Under the pieces are notes generated by a model. It was not told the DNA's origin. It was given only the letters and a program-made list of their open reading frames with translations, and searched no databases. Made by a program: the position numbers and the translations under genes. From Opitutia bacterium (GTDB taxonomy: Bacteria > Verrucomicrobiota > Verrucomicrobiia > Opitutales > UBA953): a stretch of 5,121 nucleotides of DNA. Where the stretch lies: positions 1 through 5,121 of the forward strand of contig CANHHS010000108.1 of the NCBI GenBank assembly GCA_947460445.1, written 5' to 3'. Of the stretch, positions 1 to 5,121 are shown in pieces (the first letter of the stretch is position 1; each line of letters opens with the position of its first letter).

Positions 1-1029
1 CTACGTGCCGAACACACCCAAGTCGCCAAAGACGCTAAAGGTGAAATCATTGTCGGCAATGACGGCCGCGATGAAGTCGAAGGCGTGCGCGTGAGCGAAA
101 CGATCGTCACCGTTCAACAACCGTGGTCGACATTCAAAGCCCCAACCGCAAGTACACCTTCGCTCGATTTAGCGGGGGCACGCTCGGCAACCCCGCAAGC
201 AATAATGAAAGCTGCTGCTCACCATGCAAGTCAGCGAAATGCGGGTGGCGACTTCAGTGAACTTGAGCTGGCTGGAGCCTTGATTGACCTCGCTCTCACA
301 CATCAACCGAGCTTACCGAGCTCCGACCCTGCTTGGCTTGATGTCATGTTGGTTATGCAAGAAGAGCTTCGCGAAGTCGATCGACCAGCCTGGAGAGCGC
401 GATACGACCGGCATCATGCCGCAACTCAGCGAGCAATCAACGACCTCGTCGCCCGGCTCGATAACCTGCCCGGCGAAAATTCTGCAGGATTCGATGCGGA
501 ACGCTTAAGTAACGCCGCGGGAATCATCGCACAATGGACTGCAAGTTTTGCAGAGCCATCCGATCGCATCCGCTGTCAGCAGGCCGCACTTGAATTACTG
601 CGCCTGACACGTAGCACCGTCTCAATCTTTACGAACCCTGAACAAACACGTGGTACGATTGCACGAACACGCGCCCTTTTCTTACTCTATCAGCAAACAG
701 GCATGGAGCTGCTTCTGTGCGAGGCAGTTCAATGCCTAGGGGCAGTCGAACCTAAGGGCGCATTATCCCAAGCGTGGTTGGATTGCGTAAATACATTTAT
801 CCGAACGCGGGCTTATGTCGTCATTCGCGCGGATGGCTCCTACTGGGGCTACCACTGCCAGGTTAACCGTAAGGATGGCATCCTCGAAGTGACGCTATCC
901 GATGCAGGCGTGACAGAAATACATGTCCAATCTCGCTGGCCCGACAGCAAAGTCCGTATTCATTTCAGCGGACAGCCGGCAAAGCTTCAGACGGTCAATG
1001 GCATCATCTGGGTAAAAGCTGATAAATGA
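1..1029 (+). CDS. C-terminal part of an unrecognised protein (5' end outside window)
   Basis: The reading frame is open from the first base to a TGA at 1027-1029, giving 342 residues, so the gene most likely starts left of the window. A GTG at 85 could serve as an internal start, but the coding-like residues before it argue for a partial gene. I do not recognise the family. The first 40 or so residues look like beta strands. A long middle section (about residues 65-270) is rich in Ala, Leu, Arg and Gln and looks alpha-helical. The last 70 residues look like beta strands again, beginning near the YVVIRADGSYWGY stretch and ending in GIIWVKADK. There is no transmembrane segment in the visible part. 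A helical core followed by a beta domain occurs in some polysaccharide-active enzymes, but no catalytic motif supports that here. It lies 56 bases before the membrane-protein pair on the same strand and could share a transcript with it. Confidence 0.75.
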   Translation, partial: LRAEHTQVAKDAKGEIIVGNDGRDEVEGVRVSETIVTVQQPWSTFKAPTASTPSLDLAGARSATPQAIMKAAAHHASQRNAGGDFSELELAGALIDLALTHQPSLPSSDPAWLDVMLVMQEELREVDRPAWRARYDRHHAATQRAINDLVARLDNLPGENSAGFDAERLSNAAGIIAQWTASFAEPSDRIRCQQAALELLRLTRSTVSIFTNPEQTRGTIARTRALFLLYQQTGMELLLCEAVQCLGAVEPKGALSQAWLDCVNTFIRTRAYVVIRADGSYWGYHCQVNRKDGILEVTLSDAGVTEIHVQSRWPDSKVRIHFSGQPAKLQTVNGIIWVKADK

Positions 1030-1085
1030 TTCAGGGACGCATACTTCCGTCTGGCACTTTTATCACCGCTCACACATCGTAAGTT

Positions 1086-1556
1086 ATGGAAAGCAGGATG
1101 CCCCCTCCGATGGTTGATACATCCCTGCTGACACTGGCAAATACACGTCGTCCGTTGGTCGCCATGTCTTGGCTAGCAATTCTGGGATTAGGCTTCTGGT
1201 TATTCATCTGTGCCAGCATGGCCTTCGGAGCCTACGGACGCGTCGCCGAAGGCTCCTATAGCGTCGCAGTGGCGACACTAACATGGTCACTTATCAGCGT
1301 TCCCGTTCTACTTCATATCTGGCCAATCCTTGAATTGCGACGATCGGCAAAAGCACTCGCCACGTTTGCTTCGTCGCCGTCTGATCAAGCTGCTGTCGTC
1401 GCTGTTCGCGCACAACGACTATACTGGCGAGCGGCGGCGATTTGCCACCTCTCACTTGTCGCATGGATCGTCCTTGCATTGATTGCACTGCGACTGGTCA
1501 TTGCTTGGGAAAATAGCCAACCGCAAACATACCGCCTTCTCGATGCCACACGCTGA
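1086..1556 (+). CDS. small three-helix membrane protein, first of a tandem pair
   Basis: This encodes 156 residues with no recognised function. Three hydrophobic stretches fit transmembrane helices at about 24-47, 59-82 and 113-140. A basic, Ala-rich loop lies between helices 2 and 3 (about 85-112) and ends in the motif QRLYW, followed at once by helix 3. There are no signal peptidase or lipobox motifs. The start is uncertain. ATG 1086 has almost no Shine-Dalgarno sequence, while the in-frame ATG at 1098 has GGAAAG (1088-1093) four bases ahead and would give 152 residues. The stop overlaps the start region of the next gene by 14 bases. The next protein has the same layout: a Pro near the start of helix 1, a similar helix spacing, and an Arg-x-aromatic-Trp motif before helix 3. 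The design resembles small DUF5362-like membrane proteins, but that is a guess by eye. Confidence 0.7.
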   Translation: MESRMPPPMVDTSLLTLANTRRPLVAMSWLAILGLGFWLFICASMAFGAYGRVAEGSYSVAVATLTWSLISVPVLLHIWPILELRRSAKALATFASSPSDQAAVVAVRAQRLYWRAAAICHLSLVAWIVLALIALRLVIAWENSQPQTYRLLDATR

Positions 1557-1971
1557 ACTTACCTCGGAGCTACGTGCATCCCGCCCCTGGGTCTTAACCA
1601 TGGCGTGGCTGGGCCTGTTTTTTATAGCGCTGTGGTGCCTGTGGACCACCTCTATCTGGCTCGCTGAAGCCCTCTTTAAAGGAGGAATCTTTCCGAAGTT
1701 CGATCGTAACTGGCTGGAATGGTATTACAAAGGATTCTTCATCCAGCTAACTCTCTACGCATTCGCGGCAATCATACCGTTCGTCAATCTGCTGAGGTAT
1801 GCAATGAGCCTAGGCGCATTGCAGGATGGATTAACAACTACGCTCGAAAGATCATTACAGTTAAATCGAACTTTCTGGACCCATGCTTGCTACCTCGCAT
1901 GGGGTATGGCCTGGCTCGTTGTCTACATGATCAGTATCGCTACACTGGGAGTTCTTTTGCACTGGGAGTGA
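1543..1971 (+). CDS. small three-helix membrane protein, second of a tandem pair
   Basis: From ATG 1543 this gives 142 residues. The frame is open further upstream to 1483, but that start would overlap the previous gene by 74 bases and adds a polar stretch with no counterpart in the partner protein. ATG 1543 leaves a 14-base overlap with the preceding gene. No Shine-Dalgarno sequence is visible, so translation may depend on coupling to the upstream gene. Three hydrophobic segments lie at about 16-42, 63-88 and 112-138. Helix 1 starts with SRPWVLTMAWLG, comparable to RRPLVAMSWLAI in the neighbour. The loop before helix 3 ends in NRTFW, comparable to QRLYW. The two proteins are therefore probably diverged duplicates that may form a hetero-oligomer. 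The function is unknown, and no enzymatic or transport motif is seen. Confidence 0.68.
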   Translation: MPHAELTSELRASRPWVLTMAWLGLFFIALWCLWTTSIWLAEALFKGGIFPKFDRNWLEWYYKGFFIQLTLYAFAAIIPFVNLLRYAMSLGALQDGLTTTLERSLQLNRTFWTHACYLAWGMAWLVVYMISIATLGVLLHWE

Positions 1972-2048
1972 GATAATCAGACTGAGACAGCACGGAAGTC
2001 GGGCTCTACCCAAAGAAGTGTTATAGCGTTTGCGCCTTCTAGCTTTCC

Positions 2049-2066
2049 GTTTACCCATAAGTAAAC
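2049..2066. repeat. short inverted repeat upstream of the photolyase gene
   Basis: GTTTAC and GTAAAC form perfect 6-base arms (2049-2054 and 2061-2066) around a 6-base spacer, ending 14 bases before the preferred photolyase ATG at 2081. It sits in the only larger intergenic gap of the window (1972-2080). It could be an operator half-site pair or a weak hairpin in the leader. The stem is too short, and lacks a following T-run, to be a terminator. A chance match of this length is quite possible. Confidence 0.3.
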
Positions 2067-2080
2067 CAACTTCCGAAGCA

Positions 2081-3514
2081 ATGCCCTCTCCTGCACTCGT
2101 CTGGCTAAGACTAGATATTCGGGTTACCGATCATCCAGCCCTTGTTGCAGCCGTAAAATCCGGCGGGACCGTTATTCCTGTTTATATTCACGACCCTGAA
2201 GGCGAAGGTAAATGGCGTGCCCGAGGAGCTTCGGAGGCCTGGTTGGCTTACGCACTTGCGGATATTGCGGCACAACTTGAAAAACTTGGCTCAGCACTGG
2301 TCATCCGCCAAGGCGACAGCCTAACCGAACTACGTAAGCTTGTTAAAGAAAGCCAAGCTGGCGCAGTGTTTTGGAACCGTCGCTACGAACCTTCCGTCCG
2401 CGAACGTGACTCCTTAATTAAGGAAGCCTTACGTGCGGATGGACTACAGGCTGATTCATTTAACGGCAATTTACTGCACGACCCTACCAGAATCAAAACC
2501 CTCGCAGGGAATCCTTTCCAAGTTTTTACCCCGTTTTGGAAAAACTGTTTAGTTAATTTACCTTTCGAAGAACCATTGGCGGCACCGCGAAAGCTGAACG
2601 GACCTGAGAAACCTTTACGCTCATTGTTTATCGATGATTTAAAACTTAAACCACGCATCCAATGGGATACGTCGATTTGGAAAAATTGGGATCCGACTCG
2701 TAAAGGCGCTGAAAAACGTCTTGCGCAATTTGTGGATGGTCCTGTGAAGGATTACCCGACCGATCGGGATATCCCTAAAGAAGACGGCACTTCGCGCCTT
2801 TCACCTTACTTGCACTTTGGACAGATCTCACCACGCGAAATCGTTCACTCGATTAAGAAGGCTGGAAAATGGTCCATCAAAGGCGGCGAGAAATATGTAG
2901 CCGAAGTTGGCTGGCGGGAATTTGGACATCACCTCATTTACCATTTCCCGAAAACCACGGACGAACCCCTGCGAGCAGAATTTAAGGCGTTCCCATGGGC
3001 TCGCGAGAAACGGCTACTCAAGGGCTGGCAGCGCGGTCAAACCGGCTACCCCATCGTCGATGCAGGCATGCGACAACTCTGGCAGACGGGCTGGATGCAC
3101 AACCGCGTGCGCATGGTCGTCGCATCCGTCTTAGTAAAACACTTCTTACAGCCCTGGCAGGACGGAGCAGATTGGTTCTGGGACACCCTCGTTGATGCAG
3201 ATTTACCTGCCAACACCATGGGCTGGCAATGGGCAGGAGGATGCGGAGCAGATGCCGCCCCTTACTTCCGCGTGTTCAACCCTGTACTCCAAGGTGAGAA
3301 ATTTGACGCCGATGGAACCTATGTCCGTCAGTTTGTACCCGAACTCGCCAAGCTTCCCGCAAAGTGGATTCATAAACCTTGGGAAGCTCCCGCCGATGTT
3401 CTCGAAGCTGCTGGCATCGTCTTAGACAAGACTTACCCGCGACCACTTGTAGGCTTAACCGAAGGTCGCGACCGTGCGCTCAAAGCTTTTGAAAGACTTA
3501 AGGCAGGTCTCTAA
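2081..3514 (+). CDS. phrB: class I deoxyribodipyrimidine (CPD) photolyase
   Basis: This FAD-dependent cytosolic enzyme uses blue light to split cyclobutane pyrimidine dimers in DNA. From ATG 2081 it has 477 residues, close to E. coli PhrB. An in-frame TTG at 2030 would add 17 residues before the conserved first beta strand (ALVWLRLDIRV) and is unlikely. The N-terminal antenna-binding domain covers about residues 4-135 and the helical FAD domain about 200-475. Numbering nearly matches E. coli. The tryptophan chain W306, W359 and W382 is complete. The FAD contacts R344, D372 and N378 are present. M345, in NRVRM, is typical of CPD enzymes, where (6-4) photolyases carry His. E275 and W278, in the EVGWREF motif, match the substrate-site E274 and W277. 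The GADAAPYFRVFNP block is intact. The antenna pigment cannot be told from sequence alone. The transporter gene follows after 14 bases, suggesting one transcript. Cryptochrome-only function is possible but less likely. Confidence 0.93.
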   Translation: MPSPALVWLRLDIRVTDHPALVAAVKSGGTVIPVYIHDPEGEGKWRARGASEAWLAYALADIAAQLEKLGSALVIRQGDSLTELRKLVKESQAGAVFWNRRYEPSVRERDSLIKEALRADGLQADSFNGNLLHDPTRIKTLAGNPFQVFTPFWKNCLVNLPFEEPLAAPRKLNGPEKPLRSLFIDDLKLKPRIQWDTSIWKNWDPTRKGAEKRLAQFVDGPVKDYPTDRDIPKEDGTSRLSPYLHFGQISPREIVHSIKKAGKWSIKGGEKYVAEVGWREFGHHLIYHFPKTTDEPLRAEFKAFPWAREKRLLKGWQRGQTGYPIVDAGMRQLWQTGWMHNRVRMVVASVLVKHFLQPWQDGADWFWDTLVDADLPANTMGWQWAGGCGADAAPYFRVFNPVLQGEKFDADGTYVRQFVPELAKLPAKWIHKPWEAPADVLEAAGIVLDKTYPRPLVGLTEGRDRALKAFERLKAGL

Positions 3515-3528
3515 AAACTTTACCCACC

Positions 3529-4242
3529 ATGACACAGCCCGCCAAAACCTATAAGTACTATGAACTCATCATGGCTGCGTTTGTGGCCGTGCTCCTGTGC
3601 TCAAACTTGATTGGTCCCGCGAAAGTCGTGCAGTTGGATTTACCGATCTTTGGCAAAGTCGACTTCGGGGCCGGCAATCTCTTCTTCCCCCTCTCCTATA
3701 TTTTTGGCGATATCTTAACCGAAGTTTACGGCTACGCCCTTGCACGAAGAGTTATTTGGGCAGGCTTCGGCGCGATGGCTTTTGCGACCTTTATGAGCTG
3801 GGTCGTGCTGACATTGCCAGCCAGCCCGGATGAACCTTTCAGCGCGCAACTCCAACCCGCACTCGTTACATGTTTCGGGAGTGGCTGGCGCATCGCGGTC
3901 GGGTCGCTGATTGCTTTCTTTATCGGTGACTTCCTTAACTCCTACGTCTTGGCGAAACTCAAAGTGCGTACGAAAGGTAAACACCTTTGGATGCGTACGA
4001 TTGGTTCCACCATTGTCGGCCAGGCCGTCGACAGTCTTGTGTTCTACCCACTGGCCTTCTTCGGCATTTGGTCCACGTCCACGCTCCTCGCCGTGATGTT
4101 TGCCAACTGGTGCTTCAAGGTCGCCGTAGAAATCTTCATGACGCCCGTGACTTATTGGACGTGCGCTAAGTTGAAATCTGTCGAAGGCGTCGATGCTTAC
4201 GATACCAAGACCGACTTCACACCCTTCTCTTTGAAGGCTTAG
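3529..4242 (+). CDS. yhhQ: queuosine precursor transporter, YhhQ/QueT family (DUF165)
   Basis: This is an inner-membrane protein that, in characterised relatives, imports preQ0 or preQ1, the deazaguanine precursors of queuosine in tRNA wobble positions. It has 237 residues, against 221 in E. coli YhhQ. Hydrophobic segments lie at about 10-29, 50-70, 75-96, 119-142, 157-180 and 186-208, consistent with six helices. Family marks visible are SN at 25-26 in helix 1, FPLSYIFGDILTEVYGY at 52-68 and onward, ALARR, the GDFLNSYVLAKLK segment, RTIGSTIVGQAVDSLVF at 156-172 with the conserved Ser, Gln and Asp, and PVTYW near the end. ATG 3529 follows the photolyase stop by 14 bases with no clear Shine-Dalgarno sequence, so coupled expression is likely. 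There is no room for its own preQ1 riboswitch. Its last eight codons overlap the 3' end of tag on the opposite strand. No other queuosine gene is in the window, so whether preQ0, preQ1 or queuine is carried cannot be judged. Confidence 0.9.
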   Translation: MTQPAKTYKYYELIMAAFVAVLLCSNLIGPAKVVQLDLPIFGKVDFGAGNLFFPLSYIFGDILTEVYGYALARRVIWAGFGAMAFATFMSWVVLTLPASPDEPFSAQLQPALVTCFGSGWRIAVGSLIAFFIGDFLNSYVLAKLKVRTKGKHLWMRTIGSTIVGQAVDSLVFYPLAFFGIWSTSTLLAVMFANWCFKVAVEIFMTPVTYWTCAKLKSVEGVDAYDTKTDFTPFSLKA

Positions 4243-4825
4243 CTTTTGCCCGCCAGCAGCCGACAAGGTGTTCATCGAGAACTCCTACCGCTTGCAAGAA
4301 CGAGTGGAGGATGGTTGGACCCACGAAACGCATCCCGCGTTTACGTAGTTCGCGCGAGAGTTCTTCGGCTAAGACGGAGTTTGTCGGGATATGTGCCATG
4401 GTCTTTGGACGTTTCTGTAGCGTTGAGGCATGGCCTTTCGCCCGTCCCCATAACCACGCACTGAACGAGCCAAACTCTTTTTGCATTTTTAAAAACACTT
4501 GGGCGTTCTTAATCGTCGATTCGATTTTTCCGCGGTGACGGACGATACCTGGGTCAGCGAGTAAGGTTTTAATCTTTTTGGCATCAAACCGTGCGACTTT
4601 CACAGGATCGAAACCGGCAAAAACTTTTTGGTAGTGCTCACGCTTTCGCAAAACAATCAACCAAGAGAGGCCGGCTTGGGCGCCTTCGAGGGTGATGAAT
4701 TCAAAAAGCGTATGGTCGTCATGGACTGGACGACCCCATTCTTCGTCGTGATACTTCACATAAAGCGGGTCATCGCCGCACCATGGGCAACGCGAGCGAC
4801 TCACTTGCCTTGAGACTTTACCCAT
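4217..4825 (-). CDS. tag: DNA-3-methyladenine glycosylase I
   Basis: This enzyme removes 3-methyladenine from alkylated DNA as the first step of base excision repair in the cytosol. From ATG 4825 it has 202 residues, against 187 in E. coli Tag. In this numbering the zinc-site residues are C13, H26, H186 and C190, matching C4, H17, H175 and C179 of E. coli with the same spacing within each pair. E47, in the LEGAQAGLSW motif, matches the active-site E38. DPLYVKYHDEEWG, FDPVKVA, GIVRHRGKIESTIKNA and RFVGPTI are also typical. The start is open. GTG 4837 and GTG 4804 are in frame too. The GTG at 4804 forms a GTGA overlap with the stop of the upstream gene and puts the first Cys at residue 6, as in the family, so it may be the true start (195 residues). 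The protein ends in a short basic tail (KPSKRRV) that lies in the overlap with the transporter gene. Confidence 0.93.
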   Translation of the reverse strand: MGKVSRQVSRSRCPWCGDDPLYVKYHDEEWGRPVHDDHTLFEFITLEGAQAGLSWLIVLRKREHYQKVFAGFDPVKVARFDAKKIKTLLADPGIVRHRGKIESTIKNAQVFLKMQKEFGSFSAWLWGRAKGHASTLQKRPKTMAHIPTNSVLAEELSRELRKRGMRFVGPTILHSFLQAVGVLDEHLVGCWRAKAKPSKRRV

Positions 4826-5121
4826 GTTTTGAGCCACTCGATACCACCGGCTTCATCGGTAAAACCTCCGTCAAGCTGAGCTTCAAAGGCTGCGTCTAGC
4901 GCAGCCGAGAACCAAGGCTGAGGGGAATGTCCAAGCGCAATCAAATGCCGTCCAAGTGCTAGGCGCTTCGGCGCATTCGCAGTGACGGCTAAGGCATGAG
5001 CTTTTTCAGAAAGCCAGGCACCTTGGGGTGAGACTTCGTTGGCGGGGAAATAGGTACCTCGGCCTTTTCGATCGGCATTGTCCACACGAATGAGTCGATC
5101 GATGCGACCGACTTTGGCTGC
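4801..5121 (-). CDS. C-terminal part of a probable CCA-adding tRNA nucleotidyltransferase / poly(A) polymerase family protein (partial)
   Basis: The frame is open from the right edge to TGA 4803-4801, giving 106 residues. The 5' part, with the nucleotidyltransferase head and any HD domain, lies outside the window. A GTG at 5085 is in frame, but coding-like residues (KVGRIDRLIRVDNADRKG) precede it, so it is not the likely start. The visible part has the sort of C-terminal tail seen in class II CCA-adding enzymes: an R-h-x-x-x-D-A-D-x-x-G-like stretch (RLIRVDNADRKGRG), then a GRHLIALGHSPQPWFSAAL segment comparable to the G-(R/K)-x-L-x-x-x-G-x-x-P-G-P-x-x-G pattern, then AAFEAQLDGGFTDEAGGIEW. 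The usual PGP appears as PQP. Such enzymes build or repair the 3' CCA end of tRNAs. The call rests on pattern memory of a short tail, so a related polynucleotide adenylyltransferase cannot be excluded. Its stop overlaps the start of tag, so the two are probably co-translated. Confidence 0.6.
   Translation of the reverse strand, partial: AAKVGRIDRLIRVDNADRKGRGTYFPANEVSPQGAWLSEKAHALAVTANAPKRLALGRHLIALGHSPQPWFSAALDAAFEAQLDGGFTDEAGGIEWLKTWVKSQGK

Noticed and set aside
1483..1542. Upstream start of the second membrane protein gene
   Set aside because: It would overlap the preceding gene by 74 bases and add polar residues absent from the paired protein. ATG 1543 gives matching layouts.
1972..1977. 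GATAAT as a -10 promoter box ahead of the photolyase
   Set aside because: No acceptable -35 hexamer lies at 16-18 bases spacing, and a single hexamer match is expected by chance.
1043..1999. ACTTCCGT (1043-1050) and its reverse complement ACGGAAGT (1992-1999) flanking the membrane-protein pair
   Set aside because: Only 8 bases match, similar ACTTCCG strings occur elsewhere inside genes, and no target duplication or mobile gene is present, so this does not support a mobile unit.
2030..2080. N-terminal extension of the photolyase from a TTG codon
   Set aside because: The family starts a few residues before the first beta strand, which fits ATG 2081. The extension has no family counterpart and covers the inverted repeat.
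2754..2767. Palindromic CCGATCGG with extended arms
   Set aside because: It lies inside conserved photolyase coding sequence, and CGATCG strings are common across the window.
3515..3528. A possible preQ1 riboswitch before the transporter gene
   Set aside because: The gap is only 14 bases, too short for the aptamer, and no aptamer-like stem and A-rich tail is seen at the end of the photolyase gene.
3715..4275. A 186-residue open frame on the minus strand, opposite yhhQ
   Set aside because: It is antisense to a well-supported membrane transporter, has a polar, low-complexity style composition, shows no known motif, and is best explained as a shadow frame.

Overview
This is an ordinary stretch of bacterial chromosome of moderate GC content. 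It carries seven protein-coding genes, two of them cut by the window edges, packed with little intergenic DNA. I see no RNA genes, CRISPR array, insertion sequence, integrase or phage gene. The style of the proteins (an AAPYFR-type class I photolyase, a CCA-enzyme-like C terminus next to Tag, small three-helix membrane proteins, weak Shine-Dalgarno sequences) would fit Verrucomicrobiota of the Opitutae type. That placement is an impression, not a demonstrated assignment.

Left part (1-1971, + strand): the 3' end of a gene of unknown function, open to the left edge, is followed after 56 bases by two small genes for three-helix membrane proteins. These overlap by 14 bases and look like diverged tandem copies of each other.

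Middle (about 2049-4242, + strand): after a 109-base gap holding a 6-base inverted repeat comes a class I CPD photolyase with all main cofactor and electron-transfer residues in place. It is followed 14 bases later by a YhhQ/QueT-type queuosine precursor transporter. The two are probably co-transcribed.

Right part (4217-5121, - strand): the C-terminal part of a probable CCA-adding tRNA nucleotidyltransferase enters from the right edge. It overlaps the start of tag (3-methyladenine DNA glycosylase I), whose 3' end runs 26 bases into the transporter gene on the other strand.

Biologically the window combines direct repair of UV damage (photolyase), base excision repair of alkylated DNA (Tag) and two tRNA-related functions (queuosine precursor uptake and 3' CCA addition). 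I found no convincing new multi-gene system. The parts least explained by known families are the left-edge protein and the tandem membrane-protein pair.
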